Position numbers and translations under genes: made by a program. Below the pieces are notes generated by a model that saw only the letters and a program-made list of their open reading frames with translations, had not been told where the DNA came from and ran no database searches. This document shows positions 26,462 through 40,300 of a stretch of 64,000 nucleotides of DNA, one piece after another. Origin of the DNA: Eledone cirrhosa (Eukaryota; Mollusca; Cephalopoda; Octopoda; Eledonidae); NCBI GenBank assembly GCA_964016885.1, contig OZ024744.1:20886098-20950097 (forward strand), given 5' to 3'. The stretch's first letter is position 1; each line of letters opens with the position of its first letter.

Positions 26462-27820
26462 ACAGTTGAATCTTAAGTTAAGACTCGTTTTAACAACAGT
26501 TGTATCTTAAGAACTGACTCGTTTTAACGACAGCTGAATCTTAAGACAAAACCCGTTTTAACAACAGTTGAATCTTAAGAACTGTCTCGTTTTAACAACA
26601 GTTGAATCTTAAGATAAACCTCGTTTTAACAACAGTTTAATCTTAAGAACTGACTCGTTTTAACAACAGTTGAATCTTAAGACAAAACTCGTTTTAACAA
26701 CAGTTGAATCTTAAGAACTGACTTGTTCTAACAACAGTTCAGCCTTAAGAACTGACTCGTTTTAAAACAGTTGAATCGTTAGAACTGACTCGTTTTAACA
26801 ACAGTTGAATCTTAAAATAAAACTCGTTTTAACAATAGTTGAATCTCAAGAACTGACTCGTTTTAGCAACAGTTGAATCTTAAGATAACACTCGTTTTCA
26901 TAACAGTTGAATCTCAAGAACTGTCTCGTTTTAACAACAGTTGACTTTTAAGATAAACCTCGTTTTGACAACAGTTGAATCTTAAGAACTGACTCGTTTT
27001 AACAACAGTTAAATCTTAATAACTGACTCGTTTTAACAACAGTTGCATGTTAAGATAAAACTCGTTTTAACAATAGTTGAATCTTAAGAACTGACTCGTT
27101 TTAACAACAGTTGAATCTTAAGATAAAACTCGTTTTAACAACTGTTGAATCTTAAGAACTGACTTGTTTTAACAACAGCTGAATCTTAAGATAAAACTCG
27201 TTTTAACAACAGTTGAATCTTAAGAACTGACTCGTTTTAACAACAGTTGAATCTTCAAATATAACTCGTTTTAACAACAGTTGAATCTTAAGAACTGACT
27301 CGTTTTAACAACAGTTGAATGTTAAGATAAAACCCGTTTTAACAATAGTGGAATCTTAAGAACTGACTCGTTTTAACAACAGTTGAATCTTAAGATAAAA
27401 CTCGTTTTAACAACAGTTGAATCTTAACAACTGACTCTTTTTAACAACAGCTGAATCTTAAGATAAAACTCGTTTTAACAACAGTTCAAACTTAAGAAAT
27501 GACTCGTTTTAACAAAAGTTGAATCTTATGAACTCACTCATTGTAACAACAGTTGAATCTTAAGATAACATTCGTTTTAACAACAGTTGAATCTTAAGAA
27601 CTCATTCGTTTTAACAACAGTTGAATCTTAAGATAAAACTCGTTTTAACAACACGTGAATCTTAAGAACGGACTCGTTTTAACAACACCTGAATCTTAAG
27701 ATAAAACTCGTTTTAACAACAGTTGAATCTTAAGAACTGATTCGTTTTAACAACAGTTCAAACTTAAGAACTGACTCGTTTTAACAACAGTTGAATCTTA
27801 TGAACTGACTCATTTTAACA
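26462..27820. repeat. 1,359-bp higher-order unit, second copy (in A)
   Basis: Same monomer order as the first copy with very few changes. It has CTTCAAATATAAC (about 27,257) where the first copy has CTTCAAATAAAAC (about 25,898). It also has TTGTATC at about 26,502 where the others have TTGAATC. The first of these differences is repeated in B, which dates the local duplication before the 25-kb one. Confidence 0.9.
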
Positions 27821-28335
27821 ACAGTTGAATCTTAAGATAACATTCGTTTTAACAACAGTTGAATCTTAAGAACTGACTCGTTTTAACAACAGTTGAATCT
27901 TAAGACAAAACCCGTTTTAACAACAGTTGAATCATAAGAACTGTCTCGTTTTAACAACAGTTGAATCTTAAGATAAACCTCGTTTTAACAACAGTTTAAT
28001 CTTAAGAACTGACTCGTTTTAACAACAGTTGAATCTTAAGACAAAACTCGTTTTAACAACAGTTGAATCTTAAGAACTGACTTGTTCTAACAACAGTTCA
28101 GCCTTAAGAACTGACTCGTTTTAAAACAGTTGAATCGTTAGAACTGACTCGTTTTAACAACAGTTGAATCTTAAAATAAAACTCGTTTTAACAATAGTTG
28201 AATCTCAAGAACTGACTCGTTTTAGCAACAGTTGAATCTTAAGATAACACTCGTTTTCATAACAGTTGAATCTTAAGAACTGTCTCGTTTTAACAACAGT
28301 TGAATTTTAAGATAAACCTCGTTTTGACAACAGTT
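27821..28335. repeat. 1,359-bp unit, truncated third copy spanning the A/B boundary
   Basis: TTTTCATAAC at 28,254 is again 1,359 bp after 26,895, so the cassette part of the unit is present. The opening TTAAGACTCG monomer is replaced by ATAACATTCG. Similarity ends near 28,335, where the sequence continues as at 3.2 kb of super-unit A. The A/B boundary therefore falls inside this hybrid copy. Confidence 0.82.
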
Positions 28336-31300
28336 GAATCTTAAGAAATGACTCGTTTTAACAACAGTTAAATCTTAATAATTGACTCGTTTTAACAACA
28401 GTTGAATCTTAAGATAAAACTCGTTTTAACAACAGTTGAATCTTAAGAACTGACTCGTTTTAACAACAGTTGAATGTTAAGATAAAACTCGTTTTAACAA
28501 TAGTGGAATGTTAAGAACTGACTCGTTTTAACAACAGTTGAATCTTAAGATAAAACTCGTTTTAACAACAGTTGAATCTTAAGAACTGACTCGTTTTAAC
28601 AACAGCTGAATCTTAAGATAAAACTCGTTTTAACAACAGTTCAAACTTAAGAAATGACTCGTTTTAACAAAAGTTGAATCTTATGAACTCACTCATTTTA
28701 ACAACAGTTGAATCTTAAGATAACATTCGTTTTAACAACAGTTGAATCTTAAGAATTGATTCGTTTTAACAACAGTTGAATCTTAAGATAAAACTCGTTT
28801 TAACAACAGTTGAATCTTAAGAACGGACTCGTTTTAACAACAGCTGAATCTTAAGATGAAACTCGTTTTAACAACAGTTGAATCTTAAGAACTGATTCGT
28901 TTTAACAACAGTTCAAACTTAAGAACTGATTCGTTTTAACAACAGTTGAATCTTATGAACTGACTCATTTTAACAACAGTTGAATCTTAAGATAACATTC
29001 GTTTTAACAACAGTTGAATCTTACGAACTGACTCGTTTTAACAACAGTTGAATCTTAAGAACTGATTCGTTTTAACAACAGCTGAATCTTAAGATAAAAC
29101 TCGTTTTAACAACAGTTGAATCTTAAGAACTGACTCGTTTTAACAACAGCTGAATCTTAAGATAAAACTCGTTTTAACAACAGTTGAATCTTAAGAACTG
29201 ACTCGTTTTAACAACAGCTGAATCTTAAGATAAAACTCGTTTTAACAACAGTTGAATCTTAAGATAAAACTCGTTTTAACAACAGTTGAATCTTAAGAAC
29301 TGACACTTTTTAACAACAGTTGAATCTTAAGATAAAACTCGTTTTAACAACAGTTGAATCTTATGAGCTAACTCATTTTAACAACAGTTGAATCTTAAGT
29401 TAAGACTCGTTTTAACAACAGTTGAATCTTAAGAACTGACTCGTTTTAACAACAGCTGAATCTTAAGATAAAACTCGTTTTAACAACAGTTGAATCTTAA
29501 GAACTGACTCGTTTTAACAACAGCTGAATCTTAAGATAAAACTCGTTTTAACAACAGTTGAATCTTAAGATAAAACTCGTTTTAACAACAGTTGAATCTT
29601 AAGTACTGACTCGTTTTAACAACAGTTGAATCTTATGATAAAACTCGTTTTAACAACAGTTGAATCTTATGAGCTAACTCATTTTAACAATAGTTGAATC
29701 TTAAGTTAAGACTCGTTTTAACAACAGTTGAATCTTAAGAACTGACTCGTTTTAACGACAGCTGAATCTTAAGACAAAACCCGTTTTAACAACAGTTGAA
29801 TCTTAAGAACTGTCTCGTTTTAACAACAGTTGAATCTTAAGATAAACCTCGTTTTAACAACAGTTTAATCTTAAGAACTGACTCGTTTTAACAACAGTTG
29901 AATCTTAAGACAAATCTCGTTTTAACAACAGTTGAATCTTAAGAACTGACTTGTTCTAACAACAGTTCAGCCTTAAGAACTGACTCGTTTTAAAACAGTT
30001 GAATCGTTAGAACTGACTCGTTTTAACAACAGTTGAATCTTAAAACAAAACTCGTTTTAACAATAGTTGAATCTCAAGAACTGACTCGTTTTAGCAACAG
30101 TTGAATCTTAAGATAACACTCGTTTTCATAACAGTTGAATCTTAAGAACTGTCTCGTTTTAACAACAGTTGAATTTTAAGATAATCCTCGTTTTAACAAC
30201 AGCTGAATCTTAAGATAAAACTCGTTTTAACAACAGTTCAAACTTAAGAAATGACTCGTTTTAACAAAAGTTGAATCTTATGAACTCACTCATTTTAACA
30301 ACAGTTGAATCTTAAGATAACATTCGTTTTAAAAACAGTTGAATCTTAAGAACTGATTCGTTTTAACAACAGTTGAATCTTAAGATAAAACTCGTTTTAA
30401 CAACAGTTGAATCTTAAGAACGGACTCGTTTTAACAACACCTGAATCTTAAGATAAAACTCGTTTTAACAACAGTTGAATCTTAAGAACTGATTCGTTTT
30501 AACAACAGTTCAAACTTAAGAACTGACTCGTTTTAACAACAGTTGAATCTTATGAACTGACTCATTTTAACAACAGTTGAATCTTAAGATAACATTCGTT
30601 TTAACAACAGTTGAATCTTAAGAACTGACTCGTTTTAACAACAGTTGAATCTTAAAGATAAAACTCGTTTCGACAACAGTTGAATCTTAAAGAACTGACT
30701 CGTTTTAACAACAGCTGAATCTTAAGATAAAACTCGTTTTAACAACAGTTGAATCTTAAGAACTGACTCGTTTTAACGACAGCTGAATCTTAAGATAAAA
30801 CTCGTTTTAACAACAGTTCAAACTTAAGAAATGACTCGTTTTAACAACAGTTGAATCTTATGAACTGACTCATTTTAACAACAGTTGAATCTTAAGAACT
30901 GATTCGTTTTAACAACAGTTGAATCTTAAGATAAAACTCGTTTTAACAACAGTTGAATCTTAAGAACTTACTCGTTTTAACAACAGTTGAATCTTAAGAT
31001 AAAACTCGTTTTAACAACAGTTGAATCTTAAGAACTGACTCGTTTTAACAACAGCTGAATCTTAAGATAAAACTCGTTTTAACAACAGTTGAATCTTAAG
31101 ATAAAACTCGTTTTAACAACAGTTGAATCTTAAGAACTGACTCCTTTTAACAACAGTTGAATCTTAAGATAAAACTCGTTTTAACAACAGTTGAATCTTA
31201 TGAGCTAACTCATTTTAACAACAGTTGAATCTTAAGTTAAGACTCGTTTTAACAACAGTTGAATCTTAAGAACTGACTCGTTTTAACAACAGCTGAATCT

Positions 31301-34300
31301 TAAGATAAAACTCGTTTTAACAACAGTTGAATCTTAAGAACTGACTCGTTTTAACAACAGCTGAATCTTAAGATAAAACTCGTTTTAACAACAGTTGAAT
31401 CTTAAGATAAAACTCGTTTTAACAACAGTTGAATCTTAAGTACTGACTTGTTTTAACAACAGTTGAATCTTAAGATAAAACTCGTTTTAACAACAGTTGA
31501 ATCTTATGAACTAACTCATTTTAACAACAGTTGAATCTTAAGTTAAGACTCGTTTTAACAACAGTTGAATCTTAAGAACTGACTCCTTTTAACAACAGTT
31601 GAATCTTAAGACAAAATTCATTTTAACAACAGTTGAATCTTAAGAACTGACTTGTTCTAACAACAGTTCAGTCTCAAGAATTGACTCGTTTTAAAACAGT
31701 TGAATCGTTTGATCTGACTCGTTTTAACAACAGTTGAATCTTAAAATAAAACTCGTATTAACAATAGTTGAATCTCAAGAAATGACTCGTTTTAGCAACA
31801 GTTGAATCTTAATAACTGACTCATTTTAACAACAGTTGAATGTTAAGATAAAACTCGTTTTAACAACAGTTGAATCTTAAGATAAAACTCGTTTTAACAA
31901 CAGTTGAATCTTAAGAAATGACTCGTTTTAACAACAGCTGAATCTTAAGATAAAACTTGTTTTAACAACAGTTCAAACTTAAGAAATGACTCGTTTTAAC
32001 AAAAGTTGAATATTATGAACTCACTCATTTTAACAACAGTTGAATCTTAAGATAACAATCGTTTTAACAACAGTTGAATCTTAAGAACTGATTCGTTTTA
32101 ACAACAGTTGAATCTTAAGATAAAACTCGTTTTAACAACAGTTGAATCTTAAGAACGGACTCGTTTTAACAACAGCTGAATCTTAAGATAATACTCGTTT
32201 TAACAACAGCTGAATCTTAAGATAAAACTCGTTTTAACAACAGTTGAATCTTAAGATAAAACTCCTTTTAACAACAGTTGAATCTTAAGAACTGACTCGT
32301 TTTAACAACAGTTGAATCTTAAGATAAAACTCGTTTTAACAACAGTTGAATCTTATGAGCTAACTCATTTTAACAACAGTTGAATCTTAAGTTAAGACTC
32401 GTTTTAACAACAGTTGAATCTTAAGAACTGACTCGTTTTAACAACAGCTGAATCTTAAGATAAAACTCGTTTTAACAACAGTTGAATCTTAAGAACTGAC
32501 TCGTTTTAACAACAGCTGAATCTTAAGATAAAACTCGTTTTAACAACAGTTGAATCTTAAGTACTGACTTGTTTTAACAACAGTTGAATCTTAAGTTAAG
32601 ACTCGTTTTAACAACAGTTGAATCTTAAGAACTGACTCGTTTTAACGACAGCTGAATCTTAAGATAAAACTTGTTTTAACAACAGTTGAATCTTAAAGAT
32701 AAAACTCGCTTTAACAACAGTTGAATCTTAAGAACTGACTCGTTTTAACAACAGTTGAATCTTAAGACAAAACCCGTTTTAACAACAGTTGAATCTTAAG
32801 AACTGTCTCGTTTTAACAACAGTTGAATCCTAAGATAAACCTCGTTTTAACAACAGATTAATCTTAAGAACTGACTCGTTCTAACAACAGTTGAATCTTA
32901 AGACAAAACTCGTTTTAACAACAGTTGAATCTTAAGAACTGACTTGTTCTAACAACAGTTCAGCCTCAAGAACTGACTCGTTTTAAAACAGTTGAATCGT
33001 TAGATCTGACTCGTTTTAACAACAGTCGAATCTTAAAATAAAACTCGTTTTAACAATAGTTGAATCTCAAGAACTGACTCGTTTTAGCAACAGTTGAATC
33101 TTAATAACTGACTCGTTTTAACAACAGTTGAATGTTAAGATAAAACTCGTTTAAGAATAGTTGAATCTTAAGAACTGACTCGTTTTAACAACAGTTGAAT
33201 CTTAAGATAAAACTCGTTTTAACAACTGTTGAATCTTAAGAACTGACTCGTTTTAACAACAGTTGAATCTTCAAATAAAACTCGTTTTAACAACAGTTGA
33301 ATCTTAAGAACTGACTCGTTTTAACAACAGTTGAATGTTAAGATAAAACTCGTTTTAAAAATAGTTGAATCTTAAGAACTGACTCGTTTTAACAACAGTT
33401 GAATCTTAAGATAAAACTCGTTTTAACAACAGTTGAATCTTAAGAACTGACTCATTTTAACAACAGTTGAATATTATGAACTCACTCATTTTAACAACAC
33501 TTGAATCTTAAGATAACATTCGTTTTAACAACAGTTGAATCTTAAGAACTGATTCGTTTTAACAACAGTTGAATCTTAAGATAAAACTCGTTTTAACAAC
33601 AGTTGAATCTTAAGAACGGACTCGTTTTAACAACAGCTGAATCTTAAGATAAAACTCGTTTTAACAACAGTTGAATCTTAAGAACTGATTCGTTTTAACA
33701 ACAGTTCAAACTTAAGAACTGATTCGTTTTAACAACAGTTGAATCTTATGAACTGACTCATTTTAACAACAGTTGAATCTTAAGATAACATTCGTTTTAA
33801 CAACAGTTGAATCTTAAGAACTGACTCGTTTTAACAACAGTTGAATCTTAAGATAAAACTCGTTTTAACAACAGTTGATTCTTAAGAACTGACTCGTTTT
33901 AACAACAGCTGAATCTTAAGATAAAACTCGTTTTAACAACAGTTGAATCTTATGAACTGACTCATTTTAACAACAGTTGAATCTTAAGAACTGATTCGTT
34001 TTAACAACAGTTGAATCTTAAGATAAAACTCGTTTTAACAACAGTTGAATCTTAAGAACTGACTCGTTTTAACGACAGCTGAATCTTAAGATAAAACTCG
34101 TTTTAACAACAGTTGGATCTTAAGAACTGACTCGTTTTAACAACAGTTGAATCTTACGATAAAACTCGTTTTAACAACAGTTGAATCTTATGAACTAACT
34201 CATTTTAACAACAGTTGAATCTTAAGTTAAGACTCGTTTTAACAACAGTTGAATCTTAAGAACTGACTCGTTTTAACAACAGTTGAATCTTAAGACAAAA

Positions 34301-37300
34301 CCCGTTTTAACAACAGTTGAATCTTAAGAACTGTCTCGTTTTAACAACAGTTGAATCTTAAGATAAACCTCGTTTTAACAACAGTTTAATCTTAAGAACT
34401 GACTCGTTTTAACAACAGTTGAATCTTAAGACAAAACTCGTTTTAACAACAGTTGAATCTTAAGAACTGACTTGTTCTAACAACAGTTCAGCCTTAAGAA
34501 CTGACTCGTTTTAAAACAGTTGAATCGTTAGAACTGACTCGTTTTAACAACAGTTGAATCTTAAAATAAAACTCGTTTTAACAATAGTTGAATCTCAAGA
34601 ACTGACTCGTTTTAGCAACAGTTGAATCTTAAGATAACACTCGTTTTCATAACAGTTGAATCTTAAGAACTGTCTCGTTTTAACAACAGTTGAATTTTAA
34701 GATAAACCTCGTTTTGACAACAGTTGAATCTTAAGAACTGACTCGTTTTAACAACAGTTAAATCTTAATAACTGACTCGTTTTAACAACAGTTGAATGTT
34801 AAGATAAAACTCGTTTTAACAATAGTTGCATCTTAAGAACTGACTCGTTTTAACAACAGTTGAATCTTAAGATAAAACTCGTTTTAACAACTGTTGAATC
34901 TTAAGAACTGACTCGTTTTAACAACAGCTGAATCTTAAGATAAAACTCGTTTTAACAACAGTTGAATCTTAAGAACTGACTCGTTTTAACAACAGTTGAA
35001 TCTTCAAATAAAACTCGTTTTAACAACAGTTGAATCTTAAGAACTGACTCGTTTTAACAACAGTTGAATGTTAAGATAAAACTCGTTTTAACAATAGTGG
35101 AATCTTAAGAACTGACTCGTTTTAACAACAGTTGAATCTTAAGATAAAACTCGTTTTAACAACAGTTGAATCTTAAGAACTGACTCGTTTTAACAACAGC
35201 TGAATCTTAAGATAAAACTCGTTTTAACAACAGTTCAAACTTAAGAAATGACTCGTTTTAACAAAAGTTGAATCTTATGAACTCACTCATTTTAACAACA
35301 GTTGAATCTTAAGATAACATTCGTTTTAACAACAGTTGAATCTTAAGATAAAACTCGTTTTAACAACACGTGAATCTTAAGAACGGACTCGTTTTAACAA
35401 CACCTGAATCTTAAGATAAAACTCGTTTTAACAACAGTTGAATCTTAAGAACTGATTCGTTTTAACAACAGTTCAAACTTAAGAACTGACTCGTTTTAAC
35501 AACAGTTGAATCTTATGAACTGACTCATTTTAACAACAGTTGAATCTTAAGATAACATTCGTTTTAACAACAGTTGAATCTTAAGAACTGACTCGTTTTA
35601 ACAACAGTTGAATCTTAAAGATAAAACTCGTTTCGACAACAGTTGAATCTTAAGATAAAACTCGTTTTAACAACAGTTGAATCTTAAGAACTGACTCGTT
35701 TTAACGACAGCTGAATCTTAAGATAAAACTCGTTTTAACAACAGTTCAAACTTAAGAAATGACTCGTTTTAACAACAGTTGAATCTTATGAACTGACTCA
35801 TTTTAACAACAGTTGAATCTTAAGAACTGATTCGTTTTAACAACAGCTGAATCTTAAGATAAAACTCGTTTTAACAACAGTTGAATCTTAAGAACTGACT
35901 CGTTTTAACAACAGCTGAATCTTAAGATAAAACTCGTTTTAACAACAGTTGAATCTTAAGAACTGACTCGTTTTAACAACAGCTGAATCTTAAGATAAAA
36001 CTCGTTTTAACAACAGTTGAATCTTAAGATAAAACTCGTTTTAACAACAGTTGAATCTTAAGAACTGACTCTTTTTAACAACAGTTGAATCTTAAGATAA
36101 AACTCGTTTTAACAACAGTTGAATCTTATGAGCTAACTCATTTTAACAACAGTTGAATCTTAAGTTAAGACTCGTTTTAACAACAGTTGAATCTTAAGAA
36201 CTGACTCGTTTTAACAACAGCTGAATCTTAAGATAAAACTCGTTTTAACAACAGTTCAATCTTAAGAACTGACTCGTTTTAACAACAGCTGAATCTTAAG
36301 ATAAAACTCGTTTTAACAACAGTTGAATCTTAAGTTAAGACTCGTTTTAACAACAGTTGAATCTTAAGAACTGACTCGTTTTAACGACAGCTGAATCTTA
36401 AGACAAAACCCGTTTTAACAACAGTTGAATCTTAAGAACTGTCTCGTTTTAACAACAGTTGAATCTTAAGATAAACCTCGTTTTAACAACAGTTTAATCT
36501 TAAGAACTGACTCGTTTTAACAACAGTTGAATCTTAAGACAAAACTCGTTTTAACAACAGTTGAATCTTAAGAACTGACTTGTTCTAACAACAGTTCAGC
36601 CTTAAGAACTGACTCGTTTTAAAACAGTTGAATCGTTAGAACTGACTCGTTTTAACAACAGTTGAATCTTAAAACAAAACTCGTTTTAACAATAGTTGAA
36701 TCTCAAGAACTGACTCGTTTTAGCAACAGTTGAATCTTAAGATAACACTCGTTTTCATAACAGTTGAATCTTAAGAACTGTCTCGTTTTAACAACAGTTG
36801 AATTTTAAGATAAACCTCGTTTTAACAACAGCTGAATCTTAAGATAAAACTCGTTTTAACAACAGTTCAAACTTAAGAAATGACTCGTTTTAACAAAAGT
36901 TGAATCTTATGAACTCACTCATTTTAACAACAGTTGAATCTTAAGATAACATTCGTTTTAAAAACAGTTGAATCTTAAGAACTGATTCGTTTTAACAACA
37001 GTTGAATCTTAAGATAAAACTCGTTTTAACAACAGTTGAATCTTAAGAACGGACTCGTTTTAACAACACCTGAATCTTAAGATAAAACTCGTTTTAACAA
37101 CAGTTGAATCTTAAGAACTGATTCGTTTTAACAACAGTTCAAACTTAAGAACTGACTCGTTTTAACAACAGTTGAATCTTATGAACTGACTCATTTTAAC
37201 AACAGTTGAATCTTAAGATAACATTCGTTTTAACAACAGTTGAATCTTAAGAACTGACTCGTTTTAACAACAGTTGAATCTTAAAGATAAAACTCGTTTC

Positions 37301-40300
37301 GACAACAGTTGAATCTTAAAGAACTGACTCGTTTTAACAACAGCTGAATCTTAAGATAAAACTCGTTTTAACAACAGTTGAATCTTAAGATAAAACTCGT
37401 TTTAACAACAGTTGAATCTTAAGAACTGACTCGTTTTAACGACAGCTGAATCTTAAGATAAAACTCGTTTTAACAACAGTTCAAACTTAAGAAATGACTC
37501 GTTTTAACAACAGTTGAATCTTATGAACTGACTCATTTTAACAACAGTTGAATCTTAAGAACTGATTCGTTTTAACAACAGTTGAATCTTAAGATAAAAC
37601 TCGTTTTAACAACAGTTGAATCTTAAGAACTTACTCGTTTTAACAACAGTTGAATCTTAAGATAAAACTCGTTTTAACAACAGTTGAATCTTAAGAACTG
37701 ACTCGTTTTAACAACAGCTGAATCTTAAGATAAAACTCGTTTTAACAACAGTTGAATCTTAAGATAAAACTCGTTTTAACAACAGTTGAATCTTAAGAAC
37801 TGACTCGTTTTAACAACAGTTGAATCTTAAGATAAAACTTGTTTTAACAACAGTTGAATCTTATGAGCTAACTCATTTTAACAACAGTTGAATCTTAAGT
37901 TAAGACTCGTTTTAACAACAGTTGAATCTTAAGAACTGACTCGTTTTAACAACAGCTGAATCTTAAGATAAAACTCGTTTTAACAACAGTTGAATCTTAA
38001 GAACTGACTCGTTTTAACAACAGCTGAATCTTAAGATAAAACTCGTTTTAACAACAGTTGAATCTTAAGATAAAACTCGTTTTAACAACAGTTGAATCTT
38101 AAGTACTGACTTGTTTTAACAACAGTTGAATCTTAAGATAAAACTCGTTTTAACAACAGTTGAATCTTATGAACTAACTCATTTTAACAACAGTTGAATC
38201 TTAAGAACTGACTCCTTTTAACAACAGTTGAATCTTAAGACAAAACTCGTTTTAACAACAGTTGAATCTTAAGAACTGACTTGTTCTAACAACAGTTCAG
38301 TCTCAAGAATTGACTCGTTTTAAAACAGTTGAATCGTTTGATCTGACTCGTTTTAACAACAGTTGAATCTTAAAATAAAACTCGTATTAACAATAGTTGA
38401 ATGTCAAGAAATGACTCGTTTTAGCAACAGTTGAATCTTAATAACTGACTCGTTTTAACAACAGTTGAATGTTAAGATAAAACTCGTTTTAACAATAGTT
38501 GAATCTTAAGAACTGACTCGTTTTAACAACAGTTGAATCTTAAGATAAAACTCGTTTTAACAACAGTTGAATCTTAAGAAATGACTCGTTTTAACAACAG
38601 CTGAATCTTAAGATAAAACTCGTTTTAACAACAGTTCAAACTTAAGAAATGACTCGTTTTAACAAAAGTTGAATATTATGAACTCACTCATTTTAACAAC
38701 AGTTGAATCTTAAGATAACATTCGTTTTAACAACAGTTGAATCTTAAGAACTGATTCGTTTTAACAACAGTTGAATATTAAGATAAAACTCGTTTTAACA
38801 ACAGTTGAATCTTAAGAACGGACTCGTTTTAACAACACCTGAATCTTAAGATAAAACTCGTTTTAACAACAGTTGAATCTTAAGAACTGATTCGTTTTAA
38901 CAACAGTTCAAACTTAAGAACTGACTCGTTTTAACAACAGTTGAATCTTATGAACTGACTCATTTTAACAACAGTTGAATCTTAAGATAACATTCGTTTT
39001 AACAACAGTTGAATCTTAAGAACTGACTCGTTTTAACAACAGTTGAATCTTAAAGATAAAACTCGTTTCGACAACAGTTGAATCTTAAAGAACTGACTCG
39101 TTTTAACAACAGCTGAATCTTAAGATAAAACTCGTTTTAACAACAGTTGAATCTTAAGATAAAACTCGTTTTAACAACAGTTGAATCTTAAGAACTGACT
39201 CGTTTTAACGACAGCTGAATCTTAAGATAAAACTCGTTTTAACAACAGTTCAAACTTAAGAAATGACTCGTTTTAACAACAGTTGAATCTTATGAACTGA
39301 CTCATTTTAACAACAGTTGAATCTTAAGAACTGATTCGTTTTAACAACAGTTGAATCTTAAGATAAAACTCGTTTTAACAACAGTTGAATCTTAAGAACT
39401 TACTCGTTTTAACAACAGTTGAATCTTAAGATAAAACTCGTTTTAACAACAGTTGAATCTTAAGAACTGACTCGTTTTAACAACAGCTGAATCTTAAGAT
39501 AAAACTCGTTTTAACAACAGTTGAATCTTAAGATAAAACTCGTTTTAACAACAGTTGAATCTTAAGAACTGACTCGTTTTAACAACAGTTGAATCTTAAG
39601 ATAAAACTCGTTTTAACAACAGTTGAATCTTATGAGCTAACTCATTTTAACAACAGTTGAATCTTAAGTTAAGACTCGTTTTAACAACAGTTGAATCTTA
39701 AGAACTGACTCGTTTTAACAACAGCTGAATCTTAAGATAAAACTCGTTTTAACAACAGTTGAATCTTAAGAACTGACTCGTTTTAACAACAGCTGAAACT
39801 TAAGATAAAACTCGTTTTAACAACAGTTGAATCTTAAGATAAAACTCGTTTTAATAACAGTTGAATCTTAAGTACTGACTTGTTTTAACAACAGTTGAAT
39901 CTTAAGATAAAACTCGTTTTAACAACAGTTGAATCTTAAGATAAAACTCGTTTTAACAACAGTTGAATCTTATGAACTAACTCATTTTAACAACAGTTGA
40001 ATCTTAAGTTAAGACTCGTTTTAACAACAGTTGAATCTTAAGAACTGACTCCTTTTAACAACAGTTGAATCTTAAGACAAAACTCGTTTTAACAACAGTT
40101 GAATCTTAAGAACTGACTTGTTCTAACAACAGTTCAATCTCAAGAATTGACTCGTTTTAAAACAGTTGAATCGGTTGATCTGACTTGTTTTAACAACAGT
40201 TGAATCTTAAAATAAAACTCGTATTAACAATAGTTGAATGTCAAGAAATGACTCGTTTTAGCAACAGTTGAATCTTAATAACTGACTCGTTTTAACAACA

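Larger units (their letters stand above)
2730..27848. repeat. Higher-order super-unit A, about 25.1 kb
   Basis: Markers in this block recur at a constant offset of 25,118 bp: TTTTCATAAC 3136/28,254; GACACTTTTT 4181/29,299; AGATAATCCT 5061/30,179; CTCGCTTTAAC 7589/32,707; CTCTTTTTAA 10,951/36,069; CAGTCTCAAG 13,180/38,298; GCTGAAACTT 14,674/39,792; TCTGAAG 17,364/42,482. The offset steps to 25,254 after 17,700 (TTTTCATAAC 17,958/43,212) and to 25,356 after about 21,760 (24,619/49,975). The left boundary lies at about 2,725-2,760, where a TTAAGACTCG unit is replaced in B by ATAACATTCG. It holds about 739 monomers with embedded 6-8 kb sub-repeats and a 1,359-bp repeat at its end. Boundaries are good to about one or two monomers. 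Confidence 0.9.
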
